Part shown: positions 7,482 to 15,166 of the stretch, one piece after another
How the letters are laid out: every line of letters begins with the position of its first letter
Numbering within the stretch: position 1 is the stretch's first letter
Assembly (NCBI RefSeq): GCF_900110925.1
Contig: NZ_FOFP01000015.1
Location: 1 to 64,000, forward strand
Length of the DNA stretch: 64,000 bases
Reading direction: 5' to 3'
Source: Pseudomonas cuatrocienegasensis
GTDB lineage: Bacteria > Pseudomonadota > Gammaproteobacteria > Pseudomonadales > Pseudomonadaceae
Notes under the pieces: generated by a model
Databases searched by the model: none
Seen by the model: only the letters and a program-made list of their open reading frames with translations
Told to the model about the DNA's origin: nothing
Program-made: the position numbers and the translations under genes

Positions 7482-7997
7482 TTGCTGCCTTCTCAAGAGG
7501 CAGGAGCCAGTCTGGCCAAGAACTACATCCGTAGAACCGCAGCAGGGTTCGGCGTGCACTCAGAGGATCTACCGTTTGACGTGCTCGGGACCAAGGACCG
7601 GATTGGGCGGCTGCGACTCATGCTTGAGGATGTCCGGAGGGCACACAAGGCAGGCGACGAGGACAGCCACCGCAAACTGACGGCAGAGGTCTATGGGTAT
7701 CTGCGCCTCGCCTGGGAGCGATGCATCGAAGAAGTCCTTTTCAATGAGTCAATCCAACGATTCGGCGAAGGGGTGTCGACCCAACGGCTCAAGCGAGTGG
7801 TTGTTACTGACGACGACTATCGCAAAATCGATGCCGGCATGACCAAGAGCTCTAAGTTTGAGCACGATGCGGCCATGCGCGTCGGAAGATTACCTGTTCC
7901 TGATCCTGACGAGCTCAGCGGAGACATCGAGAGGCTGGACACCTGGCGCAAGGCCGTCATCCTGCGACGCGAGCAAGTAGCAGCTGCCAGGCCATAG
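7482..7997 (+). pseudogene. C-terminal remnant of a PrrC/RloC-type (AAA_13) ATPase
   Basis: Only the tail of a larger protein is left. DLPFDVLGTKDRIGRLRLML, YGYLRLAWERCIEEVLFN, RFGEGVSTQRLKRV and TDDDYRKIDAGM match the conserved C-terminal region of large AAA_13 ATPases, the family that includes the anticodon nucleases PrrC and RloC. Full members exceed 700 aa; here about 165 aa remain. The upstream half, including the P-loop, has been replaced by a repeat segment (7467-7490) and tRNA-like sequence. It is very unlikely to be functional. Confidence 0.7.
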
Positions 7998-8275
7998 CCC
8001 GTATTCAATGTAACACTCGCGCTCGATGTCGGCTCTTCGGCTCTTGGCCGATAGCGCCCTACTAGGTTCAAGGTTCGTCTTGGCGTGATGGACCTTGATC
8101 AGTAGCTAACGGCCTTTAGCTGTCAGGCACGATTGATCGTTTTCGACCTAAAGCTGGCACTCAACACTGTCGACGAAAACTAGGTCGATTCAGCCACAGC
8201 CAACATAATAATGTATTGCGCGCGCCAGGGAGAATCGGATGCCCCGCCTTTGGCCAGTCATTCAGGAGATCGCCC

Positions 8276-10873
8276 ATGAGTCGCGTCCACGACACAGAAT
8301 CTTTCATTGCCAAATCTAGGGCCAAATACGACCAGCAATTCGGTTACCAAGACGCAATATATGTCGATGCTCGTACGCCGCTTGTCCTCTACTGCCTGCA
8401 CCATTCGGCAGCCAAAAAGTTTGAGGTGACGCCGGATCGGCACTTCAGGAAAAAAGGCGGGTGCCGTCAATGCAAGGCCGACGGTGCCCGTGCCCGCCAT
8501 GGCAAGGGTCGCGACGGATTCATTGCCGAAGCACAGACTTTACACGGCGACGCTTTTGATTATGGAGCCGTGGACTATATCAACGCCCACATCGCAGTAA
8601 AAATCTACTGTCGACGGCACGAGCGCCAGTTTGAACAAGTGCCCGACGTCCACCTCCGAGGCGCTGGGTGTCCACGGTGCAAGGGCGAAAAAATCAGCTT
8701 GGCCAATGAGCCACTGTATGCGAGTAAAAGGGTGCTATTCCCTGAGTTCCTGACGCGAGCGCGGGAACGCCATAGCGACTACTACCAATATGACGAAGCC
8801 AGCTATCGAGGCTTCAACCTGGATGTCACCATCATCTGTCCCGAGCACGGTCCCTTTTCCCAGCGTGCGCAACGGCACGCCGAGGGCTCTGACTGCAAGG
8901 ACTGCGTATCCGAGAGCCTAAAGCTCACAGAACAGGACTGGCGCGCTCGAATCCATGACAAGTTTGGCTCGAAACTGACAGTGACGATCCAGACACCATG
9001 GTCAGGGTTTGCGACGCCGACTCATGCTCACTGCAGCGTTCATGACGTGCACTGGAGCGTCAAAGCGCAGTCGTTACTCGTGGGCAACGGATGTCGCGAG
9101 TGTGTTCGGCTGCAGAAAAATGCACCCCGATTGGAGGCGCTCCGCAACGCGCTGCCTCCAAATCATGCGCATCTGCTCAACTGCGAGAATCCGAATTTTC
9201 TAGAGTTTGTCATCGCTGCAGATAAGAAACACTCGATGCGGTACCAATATGCGGAAGCGCAGTTTGTCTCAATGTCCCGCTACTGCGAGATAACCTGCCA
9301 GCTACATGGCTGGTCCAGAATGCTTCCCCAAGCCCATCTCGATGGACAGGGCTGCAATGTCTGCGACTATCAACGGGCGTTTATCGCCAACGCCCTGGCA
9401 CTCTTCGGTGAGCGCAACGACTACAGCCGCGTCGCCTTCCAGAGCACCAGTGCCAAGGAGGTCATCACCGTTCGCTGCGTTGAGCACGAGTTGGTGTCCA
9501 GCCAAAGCGCCGAAGCGCATCTGCGTGGCAGTCATTTTTGCCCTCAATGCAGAGCCGCCAGCAGAAAGCTATCGACCGCCGAACGTCGTCAACGCAATCA
9601 ACCCTCGTTGATACAAGCCTTCAAATTAGAGGCGTTCCAGACCCATGGCGGAAAATATCAATACCCTGCCCTGGAGAATGAGCTCCACACGTGGGTCAGT
9701 AAGGTTACTGTTTTTTGTCCAGAGCACAGCTTCACCTTTACCCCCTCTGCTGCCGCCCATGTGCAGCAAGGCAGGCGCTCACCGGCAGGCTGCCAACGCT
9801 GCAAGGGGGACGCATCACGTCTTAGGTATCGAACTCCCTATCAAGTACTGAGGACACGGCTGGCCGAGCACGGCTTTACGTTTCTTGAGCAGGAGGAGGA
9901 TTACGTGAATCAAAGCCAAAAGGCATTTATGCGCTGCAACGAAGGGCATGAGGTGTATCACGTGCCGCAAAAAATCTTCAGTGGACGCGGATGCCCGGAC
10001 TGCTCGCCTTTTGTGGGTGAAGCGATCACCCGCAGTGTCCTCGACAGTGTTTTGCGAGTATCGCTGCGCAAGAAGCGCTTCTATCAAAACGATCACCCCG
10101 CACTGGTCACGCCTCATGCCTGGCTGGAGCTCGATGGCTATGACGCCACGCATCAAATCGCTTTCGAATACCAAGGTGCCTGGCATTCACAACGACAGCG
10201 CCACAAGTCCGAAGCCAGTTATCGTGAGCAGTTACAGCGTGACGCACAAAAAGCCGTCATGTGCAAAGCGCTTCATATCGCCTTGATCGAGGTGCATGAG
10301 TTCGAATATCCATTCCAAGCCGTCGATGTTCGACAAAAACTCGAATCGGCGCTGTTAAAGGCCAATCTAAAGCGACCCTGGGCACTGCCAGACCCCCTCC
10401 CCTTGCAGGCTCACACGCCGATGCTCCATGCGCAGGGGTTAAAGAGCCTGCTGGATCTGGCGAAAGCGCACAACTTAACGGTCAAAGAGAAGGCTTGGTA
10501 CGGAAAGCACCATCACTACACTTGGACGTGCAACGCGTGCGAACACGTGTTCAAGACGTCGTATGCTCTACGCTTGAAGGCAAAATGGCCTCAATGCCCC
10601 TCCTGCGTGACCCGCAATTCAACAGTACGTGCTCAGGCCCATGCCGCGATGCGTGTCCATTATCCTCGACATCTCGAAAGCTTGAGATCGAAGGGCCAAA
10701 AGCTAGGATTGACGTTGCTAGACAGCGAATGGAGAACCACGAAGCCTGGGGTGACCTACCGATTCAGTTGCACCCATACCAACAAGGAAGTCGCTCCCAG
10801 AACCTATAACAACATCCTGAAGCGGGTCCACGGCTGCCGCTGCGAGGTACACAGGCAGATGCGGTTCGAATAG
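8276..10873 (+). CDS. Multi-zinc-knuckle protein with an embedded endonuclease-like domain
   Basis: This 865-aa protein repeats a short module about eight times before residue 575 and twice at the end: a Cys-x2-His or similar pair, a basic/aromatic stretch, then a glycine followed by Cys-x2-Cys (YCRRHE...GCPRC, ICPEHG...DCKDC, RCVEHE...FCPQC and others). Between them, about residues 580-690, lies GEAITRSVLDSVL, ELDGYD (Asp620), FEYQGAWH (Glu631, Gln633) and RDAQKAVMCKALHIALIEV, the layout of small PD-(D/E)XK or Vsr-like endonucleases often fused to DUF723-like zinc knuckles in phage and mobile-element proteins. Knuckles probably bind DNA. AGGAG precedes ATG 8276 by 7 bp. It stands alone in the island; defence or self-mobility are both possible. 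Confidence 0.7.
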   Translation: MSRVHDTESFIAKSRAKYDQQFGYQDAIYVDARTPLVLYCLHHSAAKKFEVTPDRHFRKKGGCRQCKADGARARHGKGRDGFIAEAQTLHGDAFDYGAVDYINAHIAVKIYCRRHERQFEQVPDVHLRGAGCPRCKGEKISLANEPLYASKRVLFPEFLTRARERHSDYYQYDEASYRGFNLDVTIICPEHGPFSQRAQRHAEGSDCKDCVSESLKLTEQDWRARIHDKFGSKLTVTIQTPWSGFATPTHAHCSVHDVHWSVKAQSLLVGNGCRECVRLQKNAPRLEALRNALPPNHAHLLNCENPNFLEFVIAADKKHSMRYQYAEAQFVSMSRYCEITCQLHGWSRMLPQAHLDGQGCNVCDYQRAFIANALALFGERNDYSRVAFQSTSAKEVITVRCVEHELVSSQSAEAHLRGSHFCPQCRAASRKLSTAERRQRNQPSLIQAFKLEAFQTHGGKYQYPALENELHTWVSKVTVFCPEHSFTFTPSAAAHVQQGRRSPAGCQRCKGDASRLRYRTPYQVLRTRLAEHGFTFLEQEEDYVNQSQKAFMRCNEGHEVYHVPQKIFSGRGCPDCSPFVGEAITRSVLDSVLRVSLRKKRFYQNDHPALVTPHAWLELDGYDATHQIAFEYQGAWHSQRQRHKSEASYREQLQRDAQKAVMCKALHIALIEVHEFEYPFQAVDVRQKLESALLKANLKRPWALPDPLPLQAHTPMLHAQGLKSLLDLAKAHNLTVKEKAWYGKHHHYTWTCNACEHVFKTSYALRLKAKWPQCPSCVTRNSTVRAQAHAAMRVHYPRHLESLRSKGQKLGLTLLDSEWRTTKPGVTYRFSCTHTNKEVAPRTYNNILKRVHGCRCEVHRQMRFE

Positions 10874-11395
10874 GCCGGGACGTGTCTAGCGAGGGATCAG
10901 CCCACAAAACGCTCTGCTTGAGGTACTTGCTCATAAAACACCAGAACACCAATCCCTTGCCCATAAAAAAGTGGCGTTTGATCAATCCCCAAGTGCCTAC
11001 CGGTCACGAGCAATAGTGAATCGCCCCAGCCTTCCTAGACGCTTGCGGCCGCCTGCTTTTGGCCGATTTCTGCCTGTCGTAACTGGCAGAAATTGGCCAG
11101 TTGCAGCTTGGCAGGGATACACGCCCGCTCGCTGTAATCTGCTTCTAACAAGTCGACCTTGTTCCGCTCAGGGTCAAGGCTGCCGTCGTCATCTATCCTG
11201 CATCCTTTGCATGTTATGTTTTACTGCGACTGACATGTCGTCATCCGTCGGTCATCTGATGCGAAGCTGGGTCACAGCGTGAGCCAGTTCGCCCAGCTTT
11301 CGTATATTTCCGACGGTAGAACGGTCTGAAATCGAATCCCGGGTGCTCAGCGATCGGTCACCATTTTGGCTCTTACAGCGAAGAGAGCCTTGGCC
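10874..11395. other. Intergenic region before the MobI-like gene
   Basis: I see no convincing gene in this 520-bp stretch; an open frame at 10971-11282 lacks a ribosome site and family features. It contains a strong hairpin at 11061-11098. In SXT/R391-type elements the transfer origin lies next to mobI, so this is the first place to look for an oriT. I cannot recognise one by eye. Confidence 0.4.
11061..11098. repeat. Hairpin containing a recurrent TTTTGGCCGATT element
   Basis: GGCCGATTTCTGCC and GGCAGAAATTGGCC pair over 14 bp with one G-T position and a 10-base loop. The preceding TGCTTTTGGCCGATT recurs at 7469-7483. Such elements occur between genes in many Pseudomonas genomes. It lacks a clear T-run. 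Confidence 0.6.
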
Positions 11396-11857
11396 ATGAG
11401 TAAAGAAGCACAAACGATAGTCATCCTGCTGGATCAGCAGTACGAGCAGTTGCTTGCGGACGCGAGATGCTTGGTAGCAAGCTATGTGGATGCGTCCATG
11501 AAGCTGTACAAAAAGACCGGGGTCAAATCTGTTGTGGCCGGCGTATCAATCAAGCAGGTGAGCCCTAATGCGTATTCAATCTACTGGTGCAAACTGGTGC
11601 CGCTGCAAGGACAAAAAAACAAATTCGCGCCCCTGACTATTGCCAAGGGGAATGGCAAACATAAATACCCGGCTTCCTCGTTTGAGTTTGTTGAATATCC
11701 ATACCGTCACCTCGTTCTGCAAGTTGAGGGGCGGCTTGCAGAGATTCGCCGCGTTGCGAGCGAGAATCGTCAGCTACGTCGGACGTTGGTCGCTTATGAG
11801 AAGAAGCTGTCTAGATACCAAGCGCTTAATCATGGCGACCTCTATTCGGCAGGGTAG
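11396..11857 (+). CDS. MobI-like conjugative mobilization protein
   Basis: The 153-aa protein resembles MobI(A/C) proteins in size and layout: a helical N-terminus, a central strand-rich part with AYSIYWCKLVP and FAPLTIAKGNGKHKYP, then HLVLQVEGRLAEIRR and a coiled-coil tail. MobI is the accessory factor that, with a conjugative relaxase, acts at the transfer origin of SXT/R391-type elements and of islands they mobilise. ATG 11396 follows GAGAG. No relaxase or mating-pair genes are present, so the island would depend on a helper. Family assignment is from motif memory. Confidence 0.5.
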   Translation: MSKEAQTIVILLDQQYEQLLADARCLVASYVDASMKLYKKTGVKSVVAGVSIKQVSPNAYSIYWCKLVPLQGQKNKFAPLTIAKGNGKHKYPASSFEFVEYPYRHLVLQVEGRLAEIRRVASENRQLRRTLVAYEKKLSRYQALNHGDLYSAG

Positions 11858-11869
11858 CGGCTGAGTACC

Positions 11870-12150
11870 TATAAGCAGTGCCGAACAGATTTGACCCGAT
11901 TGTAAATCCCGAAAGCCCCGTGCAGCTTGGTCTGGCGGGGCTTTCTCGTATCAGCAGTGAACTACGGCGAGATATATTGCTGCGCTTGATCAGGGAAGGC
12001 GACGGGTTCGGGCTATAAGCAGTGTTGGGCGCTAAATCTACTCGCTGTCAGCCAGCAGGCCCCTGCAGGCGCGGGCGGAGGCCGTATTTGCTATTAGCAG
12101 TGACGCTTAAGACCAGGTCAGCCGGCCAGCTTTGATCTGTATTAGTAGTG
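11870..12150 (+). repeat. Five iteron-like direct repeats, consensus TATNAGYAGTG
   Basis: The 11-mers are TATAAGCAGTG (11870-11880), TATCAGCAGTG (11949-11959), TATAAGCAGTG (12014-12024), TATTAGCAGTG (12092-12102) and TATTAGTAGTG (12140-12150). All are on the plus strand, spaced 79, 65, 78 and 48 bp start to start. No gene lies in 11858-12236. They could be replication iterons, MobI or regulator sites, or the scars of a duplicated unit. Confidence 0.7.
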
Positions 12151-12236
12151 AAAGGCTTCACTTTCATAAAATAAACATTGGTAAGTGCCGTTCCAGCTGG
12201 TACCCGTGTCGCGCAGCGGGTGGTGACGGTAACGCG

Positions 12237-12602
12237 CTACCCCTCGCTGCCTCTCTGCTGTTCGAATGCAATGCGGTTCATTACGCAGATGGGGATGGGG
12301 TAGCCCTGGATGTGGGTCGTGAGAGCCTCGTTGCCTGCGATGACCATGATGCAGGATAGGCCTCTGCGGAAGCGCATCCCTCGTCCCGAGTAGTTGCGCG
12401 GGATGATCTCCCATGATTCGTCGTCGTAGTAACAACCAAGGATTTCTGACCAGTGTAATTGGATGCCCGCGCCCATGATGCCTACTGGGGCCAGGCAGAA
12501 AATCTGTACCTGGGTTTCCTGCCCAAGAGGTACAGCGTAAACCCGACCGTTTGGTGCAATAGGTGGGAAGTATTGCCCGTTACTGAGGTGACGAAATTCC
12601 AT
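12237..12602 (-). CDS. Hypothetical protein
   Basis: This is a 121-aa protein starting MEFRHLSNGQYFPPIAPNGR, with ATG 12602 preceded by GGAG at about 8 bp. It is rich in Gly, Ile and aromatic residues and looks like a small beta-rich soluble fold, with no membrane segment, signal peptide or motif I recognise. It faces the MobI-like gene across the repeat array. A longer start at 12662 is open but has no ribosome site. Confidence 0.5.
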   Translation of the reverse strand: MEFRHLSNGQYFPPIAPNGRVYAVPLGQETQVQIFCLAPVGIMGAGIQLHWSEILGCYYDDESWEIIPRNYSGRGMRFRRGLSCIMVIAGNEALTTHIQGYPIPICVMNRIAFEQQRGSEG

Positions 12603-12951
12603 GCTTGTGCTCCGGATAGATGAGGTCGCTAGACACTCTCCGGTAACTTCCTGAAAACCCAAGGTCAGCTGTTGTCAGCGAGTCGGCGCACGAGTTTATC
12701 TTGCTGGGCAAGCTAGCTCGCCATATGGCGTGCGTACATGTAGCTGATCTAAACGCTTCGGCGTTTTGCTCACTTTCGCTAGGGTGCCGAAACTGACAGC
12801 CCTTCCGAAGTCATCCCATGACCTCACAGGCTTGGGAAAATACTGCGTATCGCAGCGGTAGGGTGCCCTGCCGTTGGATTTGGATCAGCGCCCGCTGCCA
12901 AAAGAGGCAGCGGGCAGTTTGCTGCTGGTAGCTGGCCGTACCGCTGAAGAC

Positions 12952-13071
12952 TCAGTCGTCGCCACGCTTTTTGTCCAGACGCGCTGCGACCAATTAGCCA
13001 ATAGCGCCTGCGATGGTCAGCGCACTGACGACGGCAAGCACGGCATATACAAGCAGCTCAAAACGATCCAT
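12952..13071 (-). pseudogene. Tiny membrane-peptide gene interrupted by an in-frame stop
   Basis: From ATG 13071 the minus strand encodes MDRFELLVYAVLAVVSALTI, a hydrophobic helix, and stops at TAA 12994-12996 after 25 codons. The same frame continues with LVAARLDKKRGDD to TGA 12952-12954. Helix plus basic tail looks like one 39-aa single-span protein with a Trp or similar codon turned into a stop. No clear ribosome site is seen. A hairpin (CCCGCTGCC/GGCAGCGGG, 12891-12914) lies beyond it. The stretch 12603-12951 holds nothing else I can support. Confidence 0.35.
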
Positions 13072-13129
13072 GCCCTTACTCCTTTGATTTGAGGTCTAAA
13101 GGTTAAGGGCTTTTGATCGAATCCCAAAT

Positions 13130-14113
13130 CTACTGTGAGACGGCTTTGCGCCCGGTGCCGGCAGGCTCTTTCCGCATGTAGGCCCTAGCACCGACGTACG
13201 CATCAGTTTCCCAAATATGCAAATGCCCTAACTCGTAGGCGACGTCATTCCGAGCCTCCAGATCCTCATCGTCGGGTGCTTTTCCTCCAAGAATCGGGGC
13301 GTGGTGACCAGACGACCGCTGGTAGAGCTCGCAGGCATATGCTGCGCGACAGTCATCAATGTTTAGTCCGTGAGAAAGTAAAAGCTCTTGCGCTGCAGGT
13401 AGGTTCTTTGATTTCCATGTACGCCAAGCTGCAGGCTTCGGGCGCCTGCTGCCATGTCGTTTTTGAAATGCTGCGGCCTTATCCAGAATGACAATTTGCT
13501 CAGGATCAGAAATATTAATGATCCGATGCTCACGCTTATCTTTGCTGAACGCATAAAAGATGTTTTCCGCCTCGGCTTCTTTATGAGCATCTTCTGCGTC
13601 GAAGAAAAAAGCGTCTAGCATTGACATGCCGAGGTATCGAACCAATCTGATCAATGTTGCTAGCTGCTCTGAGTGGAGAGCCTGAATATCTACCATCGCG
13701 GCTTCAAACCTAGTTCGGTCAAGACCGCGAGGTACCGTAATCCGTGCATGGCTTGGAAAGCCAAGCCTGCTACCAGCATCAGCCGCTGAGCCCTTCCAGC
13801 GTCCATCACTTGCGAAGCTCATTACTGAATGTACAGTCTCAAGCAGAGCGATTACGTTTTGCTGCGGAAGGTTCCCTTGGTATGCCTGGATGTACAGCTC
13901 TTCCCCGTACTCCCTCACAAGTTTTTTATTGACGAATTCCAGGATATCCACCTCATGAGAGTCCCTGGCATAAACACAGAACTGCGCCCATTGCTGGTCG
14001 TGGATCATGGCCTCGTGTTGCCCAAGTAGCCTGCGTCGGACTGCCTCCCCGAGTACCGCCGAGCCGGCCTTGGTCAAGTCCCGATCAAAATGTGAGTGGA
14101 AACTCTGCTTCAT
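13130..14113 (-). CDS. Integrase_1-like (tyrosine-recombinase-like) protein
   Basis: The C-terminal third of this 327-aa protein (DDCRAAYACELYQRSSGHHAP near residues 247-267, RNDVAYELGHLHIWETDAYVGA near 288-309) matches the layout of the Integrase_1 domain found in proteins of integrative elements: an Arg in the HxxR-like box, a Gly-His pair and a final Tyr. The His before that Arg is replaced, so activity is uncertain. The N-terminal part has no recognised motif. ATG 14113 follows GGAG by 9 bp. It lies in the recombination and mobility section of island A with the serine recombinase. A role in recombination or island maintenance is inferred. Confidence 0.55.
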   Translation of the reverse strand: MKQSFHSHFDRDLTKAGSAVLGEAVRRRLLGQHEAMIHDQQWAQFCVYARDSHEVDILEFVNKKLVREYGEELYIQAYQGNLPQQNVIALLETVHSVMSFASDGRWKGSAADAGSRLGFPSHARITVPRGLDRTRFEAAMVDIQALHSEQLATLIRLVRYLGMSMLDAFFFDAEDAHKEAEAENIFYAFSKDKREHRIINISDPEQIVILDKAAAFQKRHGSRRPKPAAWRTWKSKNLPAAQELLLSHGLNIDDCRAAYACELYQRSSGHHAPILGGKAPDDEDLEARNDVAYELGHLHIWETDAYVGARAYMRKEPAGTGRKAVSQ

Positions 14114-14306
14114 GGGTCATTTCTCCATTCAGCTCAGGTGCTGAGCTGCTAAAGGAAATGTTGAGCGAGAAAAAATATCCTGGGCTTCGTTTTCGGTCGC
14201 ATTTAGCGCCTGAAATTGACGAGCGTATCCGTCCCGTAAACGGTCGTTTATGGCACACCTATTCCAGATGATCTTTTGGACTTGGGATTTACCGCTTTCC
14301 TGTCAC

Positions 14307-14349
14307 TTTTCCCATACCGAAATCAGTGTGAGAAAAACGTATGGGAAAA
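14307..14349. promoter_or_regulatory. Perfect inverted repeat spanning the serine recombinase start
   Basis: TTTTCCCATAC (14307-14317) and GTATGGGAAAA (14339-14349) are perfect inverted copies with a 21-bp spacer. The start codon ATG 14341 lies inside the right arm. It may be a resolvase binding site (autoregulation or crossover site) or an mRNA hairpin masking the start. Confidence 0.65.
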
Positions 14350-14910
14350 CGGATTGGATACGCCCGAGTTTCGACTGATGATCAGAATCTCGACCTGCAG
14401 CGAGATGCACTTGCCCTGGCTGGGTGCTCCGTAGTTTACGAAGAGACAATGAGTGGCAAGTCAGCGGACAGGCCGGAACTGGGGCATTGCCTCAAGGCTT
14501 TGCGCAGCGGGGATACTTTGGTCGTGTGGCGACTGGATCGTCTCGGGCGCTCTCTGCCTGACCTGGTTGGGATCGTCAGTCGTTTGGAGCGGGAGGGTGC
14601 GGCCTTCGAGTCCATCAACGAACGAATCGAAACTACTAGCGCTGCCGGCAAGCTGATCTTTCATGTGTTCGCTGCGCTGGCCGAGTTCGAGCGCAACCTT
14701 ATTCGCGAGCGGACCCGCGCAGGACTTGCTGCAGCCCGCGTCCGTGGAAGGAAAGGTGGGCGCAAGCCGGCTCTGGCTGAGTTGCAGATCCGTGAAATTA
14801 AGGCCTTGCTAAAGGATCCAGAAATTCAAGTTGCTAGTGTGGCAGCACGTTACGGGGTTTCGAGGACAACGTTGTATCGTTACCTGAGTAAAAACATCCA
14901 CGAACGATAG
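14341..14910 (+). CDS. Serine recombinase of the resolvase/invertase family
   Basis: The 189-aa protein has the catalytic core of small serine recombinases: IGYARVSTDDQ with nucleophile Ser10, VVWRLDRLGRS, and the E-helix FHVFAALAEFERNLIRERTRAG. It ends in a Hin-type helix-turn-helix (VASVAARYGVSRTTLYRYL). Full length and motifs suggest it is active. Such enzymes resolve transposon cointegrates or invert DNA segments through a phosphoserine-DNA link. There is no transposase beside it, so it is either an orphan resolvase or a local inversion enzyme. An inverted repeat overlaps its start. Confidence 0.93.
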   Translation: MGKRIGYARVSTDDQNLDLQRDALALAGCSVVYEETMSGKSADRPELGHCLKALRSGDTLVVWRLDRLGRSLPDLVGIVSRLEREGAAFESINERIETTSAAGKLIFHVFAALAEFERNLIRERTRAGLAAARVRGRKGGRKPALAELQIREIKALLKDPEIQVASVAARYGVSRTTLYRYLSKNIHER

Positions 14911-15166
14911 TTTTCCGTGATTGATTTTTCGGATACGCCCGGTCATTTCTTAGAACTTACACTGACCATAGCCCCAAGCGGTCAGCCCACTGTAGGCTGA
15001 GATGCAGAGGCGATTTCAGGAAAAAGTGTTCGATGGACGCAGAAGCGGCCGTTTGTTAGCTTCGGTAGTCGACTCAGGTCTAGCGGCAGGCGAAGGCATC
15101 TTAACGGCCTACAGCTATGAATAGCCTTGCTGCTCAATCTCGGGAAACAGTTTTAAAAGGACTTCC

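Noticed and set aside
10971..11282. Open frame of 103 codons before the MobI-like gene
   Set aside because: It runs through a hairpin and a repeat element and has no ribosome site or protein-like composition.
11870..12150. CRISPR array
   Set aside because: Repeats are only 11 bp, with irregular spacing of 48-79 bp, and no cas genes are near.
12874..13092. Plus-strand open frame of 72 codons
   Set aside because: The minus strand here encodes a better-formed hydrophobic peptide; the plus frame has no ribosome site.
14341..14910. Complete Tn3-type transposon around the serine recombinase
   Set aside because: No transposase gene or 38-bp terminal repeats were found on either side.
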